Positions 28,106 through 36,870 of a stretch of 64,000 bases of DNA are shown piece by piece. The notes beneath the pieces are model-generated. The model did no database searches, was not told the origin of the DNA, and saw only the letters and a list, made by a program, of their open reading frames with translations. Source of the DNA: Gordonia sp. OPL2 (lineage in GTDB: Bacteria; Actinomycetota; Actinomycetes; Mycobacteriales; Mycobacteriaceae); the NCBI RefSeq assembly GCF_003797825.1, contig NZ_RKME01000010.1, positions 62,001 to 126,000 on the forward strand. The letters run 5' to 3'. The stretch's first letter is position 1, and every line of letters starts with the position of its first letter. The translations under genes and the position numbers were made by a program.

Positions 28106-29476
28106 GTGACCGCAGGCCCGATCGAGGATCTCCGCGCGGTCGTCGGCGACACGCATGTGCTGACCGACGACGACGCGATGGTCGGTCACCTCACCGACTG
28201 GACCGGCCGCTGGACCGGCACCGCCGATGCCGTGGTGCGTCCCCGGACCACCGATGAGGTGGCTGCCGTCGTCCGGCTGTGCGCAGAGCGCGGTGTCGCG
28301 ATCTGCATCCAGGGCGGGAACACCGGACTCGTCGGCGGATCGGTGCCTCCCACCGATCGGCCCGCCGGCCCGCTGATCATCCTGAGCACCGCGCGCATGA
28401 CCGACGTCGATGAGGTGGACGTGGTCGGACGATGCGTCGGTGCGCAGGCAGGCGCGACCATCGACGCGATCGACAGCCGCGCGCAGCGCGACGGGCTGAT
28501 GTTCCCCGTCGACCTCGCGTCACGTGAATCGGCCACGGCCGGAGGGGTCGTCGCGACCAACGCGGGTGGAGTCCGGATGATCCGGCATGGCAACACCCGG
28601 GGGCAGGTCCTCGGGATCGAGGCCGTCCTCGCCGACGGCCGGGTTCTCCGCCGGTGGACTTCGTTGGTGAAAGACAATGTGGGGTACGACCTTCCGGGCC
28701 TGCTGACCGGCAGCGAGGGAACGCTCGCCGTGATCACCCGGGTGCTGTTCCGGCTGGTCGCACCGCCGGCCGCAACGATCGTGACCGTCGCGGCCGTCGA
28801 CCACGTCGAGAACATCTTCGGTGTGCTCGATGCGTTCGCCGCGCGCGGACTCCGGGTCGAGGCCGCCGAGGTCATGACCGAGTCGGGCCTGCAGCTGGTA
28901 CACGAGCACGGCGCCCGGCGACCCGTCGACACCGAATCGCCGTTCTACGCACTCATCGAGGTCTCCGGGACAGGTGACGTGGAGGCGGTCGTCGTCGACG
29001 TCCTCGACGGGGCCCCGGTCACCGATGCGGCCCTCGAACCCGGACCGGCGCGAGCGCTGTGGGCGGTCCGGGAACGCCACACCGAGTCGATCTCCCGCTC
29101 GACGACCACGCCCGTCGTCAAACTCGATGTGTCCGTACCGATCCGGGCCCTACCCGAGGCGATGGCGGAGCTCGCGGCTGTTGCCGGGATGGTGGACCAC
29201 CCGTGCCGTCCGGTGCTCTTCGGTCACGTCGGCGACGGCAACATCCATGTCAACCTTCTCGACGTCCCCGAAGATCAGGCGGAGTCGGTCACCGGGCACG
29301 TGTTCGGGATCGTCGCCGCCAACGGCGGGAGCATCAGCGCAGAGCACGGCATCGGGCGTGCGAAGGTGCCGTGGACACACCTCGGTCGCAGCGACGTGGA
29401 TCTGTCGTCGATGCGGGCGATCAAGGACGCCTGGGATCCACATGGCTTGCTCAACCCCGGAGTGCTGTTCGGCTGA
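28106..29476 (+). CDS. FAD-dependent 2-hydroxyacid dehydrogenase (GlcD/D2HGDH family)
   Basis: 456 aa from GTG 28106. FAD-binding N-terminal domain: RPRTTDEVAAVVRLCAERG, ICIQGGNTGLVGGSVP (65-80), SATAGGVVATNAGGVRMIRHGN. The C-terminal domain has LFGHVGDGNIHVNLL and ISAEHGIGRAKVPW, the metal-site histidines of D-lactate/D-2-hydroxyglutarate dehydrogenases. Oxidises a D-2-hydroxyacid to the 2-oxoacid and feeds electrons to the respiratory chain. The MHS transporter gene 82 bp downstream may import the substrate. Confidence 0.92.
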   Translation: MTAGPIEDLRAVVGDTHVLTDDDAMVGHLTDWTGRWTGTADAVVRPRTTDEVAAVVRLCAERGVAICIQGGNTGLVGGSVPPTDRPAGPLIILSTARMTDVDEVDVVGRCVGAQAGATIDAIDSRAQRDGLMFPVDLASRESATAGGVVATNAGGVRMIRHGNTRGQVLGIEAVLADGRVLRRWTSLVKDNVGYDLPGLLTGSEGTLAVITRVLFRLVAPPAATIVTVAAVDHVENIFGVLDAFAARGLRVEAAEVMTESGLQLVHEHGARRPVDTESPFYALIEVSGTGDVEAVVVDVLDGAPVTDAALEPGPARALWAVRERHTESISRSTTTPVVKLDVSVPIRALPEAMAELAAVAGMVDHPCRPVLFGHVGDGNIHVNLLDVPEDQAESVTGHVFGIVAANGGSISAEHGIGRAKVPWTHLGRSDVDLSSMRAIKDAWDPHGLLNPGVLFG

Positions 29477-29501
29477 GGGGGGTCTCGGCGTTCAACTTAT
29501 G

Positions 29502-29512
29502 ATCACCGTGAT
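29502..29512. promoter_or_regulatory. Short palindrome in front of the MHS transporter gene
   Basis: ATCAC-C-GTGAT sits about 50 bp upstream of the transporter start, in an AT-richer patch. Possible regulator site; short, so weak evidence. Confidence 0.3.
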
Positions 29513-29558
29513 TTCGAACCTGTGACGGCGACGGCGCCGCCGCTAGCGTGTGGCGGTC

Positions 29559-30911
29559 ATGACCACACTCCTGAGCACCCCGCGCGCGGTCGACGAGACC
29601 GACGACGAGCGCCGCAAGCGTCTGCGGACCGTCGTCGCCGCGAGTCTCCTCGGCACCACGATCGAGTGGTACGACTTCTTCCTCTACGCGACCGCCGCGA
29701 GCCTCGTCTTCAACTCCGTCTTCTTCCCGGATCAGAGTTCTTTCGTCGGAACGCTGTTGTCGTTCGCGACCTTTGCGGTCGGCTTCGTCGTCCGGCCCAT
29801 CGGCGGGGTGGTGTTCGGGCACATCGGCGACCGGATCGGACGCAAGAGGACGCTGGCTCTCACGATGGTTCTGATGGGGGTGGCCACCGCGCTGATGGGG
29901 GTGTTGCCGACGGCCGCCGCGGTCGGCGTCCTGGCGCCGATCCTGCTGCTGGCGCTACGGGTCGTGCAGGGTTTCGCTCTCGGTGGGGAGTGGGCGGGAG
30001 CGGTACTGCTCGCCGTCGAGCACAGCCCGCGGCGTCGCCGCGGCCTGTTCGGCAGCATCCCGCAGGTCGGCCTGGCACTCGGACTCGCCCTCGGCACCGG
30101 TGTGTTCGCGTTGCTGCAGGTGGCGCTCGACGACGAGGCCTTCCTGACCTACGGGTGGCGGATCGCGTTCCTGGTGAGCATCGTGCTGGTCGTGATCGGA
30201 TTCGTCGTCCGGCTCAAGGTCGACGAGACCCCTGCCTTCACCGAGGTGGCCGAACTGTCGCAGAAGTCGACGGTGCCCATCCGCGACGTGATGCTCCCAC
30301 CCAACACCCGCAACACCGTCCTCGGTCTGCTCGCCCGGTGGGGTGAGGGATCGGCGTTCAACACCTGGGGTGTCTTCGCCATCGCCTACGCGACCTCGGA
30401 ACTCGGTATGGAGAAGGTTCCGGTTCTCGTCGCGGTGACCATCGCGTCCCTGGTGATGGCGGTGTTGTTGCCGGTGTCCGGGCTGCTCACCGACAGGTTC
30501 GGGCCCCAGCGCATCTACCTGATCGGCATCAGCGCATACGGACTGACCGTGTACCCGGTGTTCGCCCTCTTCGGTACCGAGAACCTGATCTGGTTCACCG
30601 TCGGCCTGGTGATCGTCTTCGGCGTCGTGCACGCACTGTTCTACGGCGCACAGGGGACGCTGTTCGCCAGCCTGTACCCGACGCCCGTGCGCTACACCGG
30701 ATTGTCGGTCGTCTATCAGTTCTCCGGCATCTACGCGTCCGGACTCACCCCGCTGATCCTCACCGCGCTCATCGGCGCGGCCGGCGGATCCCCGTGGCTC
30801 GCCGCAGGCTATCTCGCGCTCACCGCGGTGATCAGTGTCGTCGCGACAGCGCTGATCCGGCCCGCAGACCTGCACCTGGACAACGGTTCACGGGTGCGTT
30901 CACAGCGCTGA
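29559..30911 (+). CDS. MHS-family (metabolite:H+ symporter) MFS transporter
   Basis: 450 aa from ATG 29559. Twelve predicted helices. The N-terminal signature ASLLGTTIEWYDFFLYATAASLVFN (about 30-54), the motif A loop GHIGDRIGRKRTL and EWAGAVLLAVEHSPRRRRGL are typical of ShiA/KgtP/ProP relatives. It should import a carboxylate such as an aromatic, 2-hydroxy or dicarboxylic acid with protons. Its 3' end overlaps the convergent hydrolase gene by 12 bp. Confidence 0.92.
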   Translation: MTTLLSTPRAVDETDDERRKRLRTVVAASLLGTTIEWYDFFLYATAASLVFNSVFFPDQSSFVGTLLSFATFAVGFVVRPIGGVVFGHIGDRIGRKRTLALTMVLMGVATALMGVLPTAAAVGVLAPILLLALRVVQGFALGGEWAGAVLLAVEHSPRRRRGLFGSIPQVGLALGLALGTGVFALLQVALDDEAFLTYGWRIAFLVSIVLVVIGFVVRLKVDETPAFTEVAELSQKSTVPIRDVMLPPNTRNTVLGLLARWGEGSAFNTWGVFAIAYATSELGMEKVPVLVAVTIASLVMAVLLPVSGLLTDRFGPQRIYLIGISAYGLTVYPVFALFGTENLIWFTVGLVIVFGVVHALFYGAQGTLFASLYPTPVRYTGLSVVYQFSGIYASGLTPLILTALIGAAGGSPWLAAGYLALTAVISVVATALIRPADLHLDNGSRVRSQR

Positions 30912-31514
30912 CGCGACGTCGGCGGACTCCACCGGCTCGGAGAACATCGGATAGTCGAAGCTGATCGCGTTGTCGTGCTCGGCGACCGACGTCGCCGCGG
31001 TGCAGTCGGTCAGCGTGATCACCCGGTAGCCGTTCTCGTAACCGGACCGCATCGTGGACTCGACACAACAGTTGGTCAGGAAGCCGGCCAGGATGATGGT
31101 GGTGATGCCCTTGCTGCGCAGGATGAAGTCCAGATTGGTGCTCGCGAACGTGTCGAGACCACGCTTGCCCTCGATCAGGATGTCGCCGTCGGCCGGTGTC
31201 AGGTCGTCGACGATGGCCGCGCCCCAGGAACCCTTGACGAACGCGTTGCCGTCGACGACACCCTTGAGGATGCCGTACGGATGCCGCGTCAGCTCGCCAT
31301 AGCCGGGCGCGAACGTGATCGGCGCGTGCATGATCGTCACGCCCGCCGCACGCGCCTTGTCCACCAGGGCAACGGTGTTGGCGAGCATGCCGGTCTTGTC
31401 CATCACCTCCGACACGGCGTCGTGCAGGACGCCGCCGTCGCTGGTGAACTCGTTCTGGAACTCGATCAGGACCAGCGCGGTGGTCGCGGGATCGAGGGTG
31501 ACTGTGTCTGCCAT
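30900..31514 (-). CDS. Isochorismatase-family cysteine hydrolase
   Basis: 204 aa. Isochorismatase fold with the catalytic Cys in LTNCCVESTMRSGYENGY (about 146-163), Lys in IEGKRGLDTF, and VLIEFQNEF near residue 15, where Glu takes the place of the usual catalytic Asp (LVDxQNDF). Likely an amide or ether hydrolase such as a carbamoyl-amidase. Convergent overlap with the transporter gene; start ATG 31514 preceded by gaaaggt. Confidence 0.85.
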   Translation of the reverse strand: MADTVTLDPATTALVLIEFQNEFTSDGGVLHDAVSEVMDKTGMLANTVALVDKARAAGVTIMHAPITFAPGYGELTRHPYGILKGVVDGNAFVKGSWGAAIVDDLTPADGDILIEGKRGLDTFASTNLDFILRSKGITTIILAGFLTNCCVESTMRSGYENGYRVITLTDCTAATSVAEHDNAISFDYPMFSEPVESADVASAL

Positions 31515-31668
31515 CGGAACACCTTTCGGACTTCTCGGCGGCGAGCGTTCTCATGGAGAGGGCTGCCTCTGTCTGCCTCGCCGATTCAACCACCGACACG
31601 GCTCCCCGATGTGTGGATCCGGCACTGTTCGACGGGCACACCCCGACGAATCCTGAGACGATGCAGAC

Positions 31669-33858
31669 GTGACTTCCGTGGGTGTGGCACGCGAGCGACT
31701 CGAAGGGCTGGCCCGACGCTGGGGCGTCGCGACGAGCTACGTCGGCTGGGACGAACTCGATCACCCCGTCAGTTCGGAGACCATCGTCACGGTCCTCGGC
31801 TCGCTCGGTGTCGCCGCGACGACGGAGCAGGAGGTCGCGGCGGCCCACGCCGACCTCGACGAGTCGCCGTGGCGGGCCATGGTCCCGCCGGTGACGGTGG
31901 TCGTCGAGGGGGCACACGCGAGTTTCGCCGTCCACGTGCCGCACTGGAATCCGGTCGAGGTGTGGATCGTCACCGAAGCCGGCGCGACGGTGCACCCGGA
32001 TCAGGTTGACCTGTGGGTGGATCCGCGTGAGGTCGACGGGACGATGATCGGCAGGGCGACCTTCGAGGTGCCGCCGGATCTGGAGATCGGCTATCACACG
32101 GTGCGTGCCCACGACCCGGCGACGGGCCGCCGTGCGCAGGCCCCGCTGATCGTCACGCCACGACGGCTCTCCACCGCCGACCGACTCCTGGGCAGCAGGC
32201 GCTGGGGTCTGGCGGTCCAGCTCTACTCGGTGCGGTCCGCGCAGTCCTGGGGCGTCGGCGACTTCGCGGATCTCGCCGAGATCTGTGCGGTGGCGGGCAG
32301 CACCCACGGTGCCGATTTCGTCCAGATCAATCCTCTGCATGCCGCGCAGCCGCACGCGCCCATCGAGGCCTCGCCGTACCTGCCCGTGACGCGGCGCTTC
32401 GTCAATCCGCTCTACATCCGGGTGACCGACATCCCGGAGATCGACCAACTCGGCAAACGATCCCGCAAGCTGGTCCGCTCCCTTGCGCGCAACTTCTTCG
32501 ACGACAATCTCTCGACCGAGAAGATCAAGCGCAACAAGGCGTTCCGCGCGAAGATGGCTGTGCTCGAACTCATTCATGCGGTGCCGCTCTCGGCGACGAG
32601 GGCGGCCGAGTACCGCGCCTTCCGCGATCGAGAGGGCAAGGGGCTGCGCCGTTTCGCGACGTGGTGTGCGTTCGCCGAGAAATACGGGACCGACGGCCCA
32701 CAGTGGTCCGGCAAGCTGCGCGACAAGGAGTTCGTCAAGCGGAAGCGGCGTCAACTCGCCGACCGTGTGGAGTTCTTCACCTGGCTGCAGTGGATCTGTG
32801 ACGAACAGTTGGCCGCGGCCCAGCATGCCGCGCTGTCGGCGGGGATGAGCATCGGGATCGTCGCGGACCTCGCCGTCGGCGTGGCGCGGCACGGTGCGGA
32901 CGTGTGGACGCTGGGTGACGTGCTCGCACGCGGGGCCACCGTCGGTGCGCCACCGGACGGATTCAATCAGCAGGGACAGGGCTGGGATCAGCCGCCATGG
33001 CATCCGGTCCGGCTCGCGGAAGCCGGCTACCGTCCCTATCGGGACATGCTCCGCACGGTGCTCCGGCATGCGGGAGGGCTCCGCGTCGATCACATCCTGG
33101 GGCTGTTCCGGCTCTGGTGGATACCCGACGGCAAGGGACCCGCCGACGGTACCTACGTCCACTACGACCACGATGCGCTGATCGGCATCCTGGTCCTCGA
33201 GGCGGAGCGCGCCGGCGCCGTCGTCGTCGGCGAAGATCTCGGCGTCTTCGAACGGCATGTGCAGGAGGCCCTCACCAAGCGGGGGATCCTCGGGACGTCG
33301 ATCCTCTGGTTCGAGCACGGACCCGACGGTCCGATACCGCCGGAGCAGTACCGCGAACTCTGCCTGACGTCGGTGACGACGCACGACCTGCCGCCGACGG
33401 TGGGCTACCTCGCCGGAGATCACATCGAGCTGCGATCGCGGCTGGGTCTGTTGGAGACGGGGGAGGCCGCAGAGCGTGCGCGGGACGAGCACGACCGAGA
33501 TGCGGTGCTGGCGACGGCACGCCGCCGTGGGCTCCTCGACGAGGACGTCGGACTGACCGATCGGCGCACCGTGGAGGCGTTGCACCGACTGATCGCGCAG
33601 ACACCGTCGGTACTCCTGGGGGTGGCACTGGTCGACGCGGTGGGGGAGCGTCGTATCCAGAACCAGCCGGGAACCGGCGCGGCGCAATACCCCAACTGGT
33701 GCATCCCGCTGGCCGACGATGAGGGCAAGGTCGTCCTGGTCGAGGATCTCGGGGGCAATGCGCGGTTCGCCGACCTCGTCCGGGCACTCGCCGAGGAAGG
33801 CGTGGGCGACCCGGACGGCGAGCCGACGAGCCGGGCGAGCAGCGGTGACGTCGACTAG
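31669..33858 (+). CDS. malQ: 4-alpha-glucanotransferase (amylomaltase)
   Basis: 729 aa from GTG 31669, GH77. The N-terminal 150 residues are the actinobacterial beta-sandwich extension. Catalytic domain marks: WGVGDFADL, nucleophile Asp in LRVDHILGLFRLWWIPDG, acid/base Glu in VVVGEDLG and TTHDLPPTVGYL with the third carboxylate. It moves maltooligosaccharide units in glycogen or maltodextrin metabolism. Its TAG stop shares CTAG (33855-33858) with the convergent MFS gene's TAG. Confidence 0.96.
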   Translation: MTSVGVARERLEGLARRWGVATSYVGWDELDHPVSSETIVTVLGSLGVAATTEQEVAAAHADLDESPWRAMVPPVTVVVEGAHASFAVHVPHWNPVEVWIVTEAGATVHPDQVDLWVDPREVDGTMIGRATFEVPPDLEIGYHTVRAHDPATGRRAQAPLIVTPRRLSTADRLLGSRRWGLAVQLYSVRSAQSWGVGDFADLAEICAVAGSTHGADFVQINPLHAAQPHAPIEASPYLPVTRRFVNPLYIRVTDIPEIDQLGKRSRKLVRSLARNFFDDNLSTEKIKRNKAFRAKMAVLELIHAVPLSATRAAEYRAFRDREGKGLRRFATWCAFAEKYGTDGPQWSGKLRDKEFVKRKRRQLADRVEFFTWLQWICDEQLAAAQHAALSAGMSIGIVADLAVGVARHGADVWTLGDVLARGATVGAPPDGFNQQGQGWDQPPWHPVRLAEAGYRPYRDMLRTVLRHAGGLRVDHILGLFRLWWIPDGKGPADGTYVHYDHDALIGILVLEAERAGAVVVGEDLGVFERHVQEALTKRGILGTSILWFEHGPDGPIPPEQYRELCLTSVTTHDLPPTVGYLAGDHIELRSRLGLLETGEAAERARDEHDRDAVLATARRRGLLDEDVGLTDRRTVEALHRLIAQTPSVLLGVALVDAVGERRIQNQPGTGAAQYPNWCIPLADDEGKVVLVEDLGGNARFADLVRALAEEGVGDPDGEPTSRASSGDVD

Positions 33859-35096
33859 CCCGGCGCGGTCGTCGACCGTCCCACGGCGACGACGGTCAGC
33901 ACCAACGCGAGCAGGGCGAGGGCGGCCACGGCGATGTTGAACACCACGCCCGACGTGCGCAGACCCCGGTGCGCCGCCGCGATTCCCTCACCGACGATCG
34001 GCAACGAGATCGCGACGTAGGCGACCACGAAGTACGTCGAGGTCACCTCGGCGCGGCGATCGACGGGGCTGGCGGCGACGACCGCCGCCAGACCCTTGCT
34101 GAACGAGAGCCCCTGTCCGACACCACAGACGACGGCGCCGGCCACGAGCGCGACGAACGAGGATGCGAGGAGACCGACGACGAGCACCAGCATCCCGACG
34201 ACCAGGATCGCGCACCCGACGACCAGGGCACGTTCGGTGGAGAACCCGCGACCCACGATCTGCGTCAACGCCGACGACAGGAACAGCAGGGCGACGACGA
34301 TGCCGGCCACCGCATGGCTGTCGATCCCCAGCACATGCGAGATGAACGACGGAGTCACCCCGGTGAAGGTGCCCATCACGGCGAAGCCCGCGAACGCCGC
34401 GATCGCTGCCCGGAGGAACACCCCACGCACCTCCGGCGGAACCGAGAGTCGCTGAATGGACAGCGTCGCACCGGGTCGCACCTCGACCGGCTCGCGGATC
34501 AGCCAGATACCCACGAGGACGGGTACGAGCAGGACGAGGTCGACCGCGAACGGCAGATGCAGCGGTGCGGGTGCGTACTGGGCGAGCAACCCGGCGATGA
34601 GCGGGCCGAGACCGAGGCCGCCGATGTTGGCCGCCGTGGCGACGGCCGGTGCCCTCGGACGCCATCGCGCCGGCGCCAGTTCGATCACGGCCGCCGTGGC
34701 GGCACCGGCGTAGATCCCGGCCGACAGCCCCGACAGGACGCGGCCGATCATCAACTGCCAGACGGGGCCCGCGGTGATGAACACGATCGCGCTGGCCACC
34801 GAGAACAGGGCGCCCGCCGCGAGCAGCGGTTTGCGGCCGACGACATCGGACCAGCGGCCGAAGACGATCAGCGCGGCGATCACCCCGGCGGCGTAGATCC
34901 CGAAGATCACCGTCGTGGTGGTCACGCCGAAGCCGAGCTCGCCCGAGTAGATCGCGTACAGCGGGGTCGGCAGCGTGGTCCCGAGCATCACCACGGCGAA
35001 GGCGAAGACGGTCGCGGCGAACGCCTTTCCGGTCGCAGCGGTGCCCGGGCCGCGGATGTCGTCGTCGGCTGTCGGTGTCGGGCGGCGTCGTGGCAT
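33855..35096 (-). CDS. MFS transporter, drug-efflux type
   Basis: 413 aa from ATG 35096 (an earlier in-frame ATG at 35126 adds ten residues). Twelve predicted helices; first helix AFAVVMLGTTLPTPLYAIYSGELGFG, motif A GRWSDVVGRKPLL. Such proteins export small molecules with protons. Substrate unknown; no regulator adjacent. Tail-to-tail overlap with malQ. Confidence 0.88.
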   Translation of the reverse strand: MPRRRPTPTADDDIRGPGTAATGKAFAATVFAFAVVMLGTTLPTPLYAIYSGELGFGVTTTTVIFGIYAAGVIAALIVFGRWSDVVGRKPLLAAGALFSVASAIVFITAGPVWQLMIGRVLSGLSAGIYAGAATAAVIELAPARWRPRAPAVATAANIGGLGLGPLIAGLLAQYAPAPLHLPFAVDLVLLVPVLVGIWLIREPVEVRPGATLSIQRLSVPPEVRGVFLRAAIAAFAGFAVMGTFTGVTPSFISHVLGIDSHAVAGIVVALLFLSSALTQIVGRGFSTERALVVGCAILVVGMLVLVVGLLASSFVALVAGAVVCGVGQGLSFSKGLAAVVAASPVDRRAEVTSTYFVVAYVAISLPIVGEGIAAAHRGLRTSGVVFNIAVAALALLALVLTVVAVGRSTTAPG

Positions 35097-35147
35097 ACCT
35101 CTACCCAGCATCATCACCCCGGTCACTATTCCGCATGATCGACTGGT

Positions 35148-36629
35148 TCACCGGACACGCCGGATCAACGAGTACCGCACCGTGCCGCCCTGGAACGTGG
35201 TCGTGTCCTGTTCATACACCACGTCCTCGCCGGGTCGGGGAGCCACGAAGGTGAGTTTCCACCGCGGCGGCGGCTGTGGCCGTGGCCATTCGCGGAAGTG
35301 ATAGTTGACCCGCCAGCGCAGCCCCCACCCGCCCGCGGCGATCTCCCGGGTGACCCGCCGTCGCAGTCCCGTGCTGAGGGAGAACTCCTCCTCGAGGCGG
35401 CAGTCGCAGTAGTAGGCGATCTCGCCGATCTCTCCCTCCAGTTGCACGCGTTGTCCCCGCACATGAGGGCGGATGGCCGTCGCCAACGTGTACATCTGCT
35501 CCTCGGTTGCCCAGTTCGTCCCGATCACCGGTTCTCCTCGGATCGTCTGCACCGACCATTCGGCCACCAGGACCGCGATCAGCGACACGACGCCGACGAC
35601 CGTCGCCTGGCGGACCCGGGGCGACGCCTCCTGCAGGATTCCGGTCACCGCGAGCACGACGGCCACCGACGGCAGCACGTAATACCAGTGGTAGGGCGGC
35701 ACCCGGCTGAAGCCCGCGACCAGGATGTAGATCACCGTGGCGCCCAGGTAGTAGGTCGCGGGGTGGGCGAGCAGCATGTCGATCCGGCGGCACCGCGAGG
35801 CCGCGATCACGACCGTCACGACGGCGACGACACACATGATGCCCAGGACGACCACACTCGTCCGTGCCGAGGTGAGAAACAACTCCCATCCGGAGAAGAA
35901 TGTGTAGTGCCCCCAGGTCCCGGCCTGATTCTGCTTGATCCACACGCTGTCCGGCACGAACGACCCGAGGATCACCCACCGCGCCAGGACTTCGACGGCG
36001 AGAAGGGCGGCCGACGTCGCGACGGTGCGCCACCATCCCCGGTCCCGCACGAACAGGGCGACCAGGAGCGGGAGCATGAAGAACGCGGCGTCGGGACGCA
36101 GCATCACCGCCACCGCGGCACAGATCGCGACGCCCCACTCGACCCCGCGTCTGTCGGACACGACCCCGCGACGGGTGATGCCCCACCAGACACCCGCGAG
36201 CATCGCGGCTGTCCACGAGGTCTCCAGGCCGATGCTGGAGATCACCGGTGGAAGGAACCCGATGATGACCGTCAGCAGCACGGGCAGCACCGATCCATGC
36301 CGATATGTGCGCAGGAGGAAGGCGCACAGCACGAAGGTCGGCAGGAACTGTGCGAGCGCGAGAGTTGCGTCGACCGAATGCCCGGTCGCGATCCAGAACG
36401 GTGTGAGGTACAGGACGTTCAGCGGCGCGGTTGCCGTGTCGGAGAACAGATCCGGGACCAGACCCCACCGGCCCGTCTCCACGAGCGTACGCACGTAGTC
36501 GAGGTAGATGTAGCCGTCGTCGATGATCGGCGTGACGCCCGCGACGACACACATCGCCGAAGCCACCACCATCGGCACGAACCAGAACCGCACGAGATCG
36601 GGACTGACCTGCCGACAGCGGGGTGTCAC
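35148..36629 (-). CDS. Polytopic membrane protein, GT-C glycosyltransferase-like
   Basis: 493 aa from GTG 36629. About ten hydrophobic helices; an extracytoplasmic acidic loop follows the first helix (TPIIDDGYIYLDYVRTLVETGRWG), like the DD/DE loop of GT-C enzymes that use polyprenyl-phospho-sugars, and a soluble C-terminal domain starts near residue 375. Related actinobacterial proteins add arabinose or mannose to the cell envelope. The family match is by architecture, so the sugar is unknown. Confidence 0.65.
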   Translation of the reverse strand: MTPRCRQVSPDLVRFWFVPMVVASAMCVVAGVTPIIDDGYIYLDYVRTLVETGRWGLVPDLFSDTATAPLNVLYLTPFWIATGHSVDATLALAQFLPTFVLCAFLLRTYRHGSVLPVLLTVIIGFLPPVISSIGLETSWTAAMLAGVWWGITRRGVVSDRRGVEWGVAICAAVAVMLRPDAAFFMLPLLVALFVRDRGWWRTVATSAALLAVEVLARWVILGSFVPDSVWIKQNQAGTWGHYTFFSGWELFLTSARTSVVVLGIMCVVAVVTVVIAASRCRRIDMLLAHPATYYLGATVIYILVAGFSRVPPYHWYYVLPSVAVVLAVTGILQEASPRVRQATVVGVVSLIAVLVAEWSVQTIRGEPVIGTNWATEEQMYTLATAIRPHVRGQRVQLEGEIGEIAYYCDCRLEEEFSLSTGLRRRVTREIAAGGWGLRWRVNYHFREWPRPQPPPRWKLTFVAPRPGEDVVYEQDTTTFQGGTVRYSLIRRVR

Positions 36630-36792
36630 GACGTCAGTATCGCCCGCGGGTGTCGCACTCCGGAGCGAAACATGCGTGCCGGATGCGCCCGATGTGGACG
36701 ACGAGCCGTGCACGCCAACCCCCAGGTGGCATCCCGCCAATCCATCACCGGCCGGCGGCCCGCACCGCGATCCGGCGATGTCACCCTGGTCA

Positions 36793-36829
36793 GTTACTCG
36801 TGTCGTGGGTTACTGTGTTTCCGAGTAAC
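36793..36829. promoter_or_regulatory. Palindromic operator in front of the Baeyer-Villiger-type gene
   Basis: GTTACT (36809-36814), 9 nt, AGTAAC (36824-36829); a further copy GTTACTCG at 36793-36800 is an exact inverted match to CGAGTAAC (36822-36829). Three half-sites within 37 bp, about 42 bp before the ATG. This looks like a TetR-type operator overlapping the promoter; the repressor is not encoded next to it. Confidence 0.6.
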
Positions 36830-36870
36830 ACCTAACCCGACCGGGACGACGTCGACCCCAGGAGACGAGC

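Noticed and set aside
29477..29558. A tRNA-like TTCGAACC stretch
   Set aside because: The sequence around it cannot fold into acceptor and anticodon stems of a tRNA.
30832..33687. A 951-codon open frame antisense to malQ
   Set aside because: Arg/Pro/Gly-rich shadow that follows the codon pattern of malQ; no domain, and malQ is certain.
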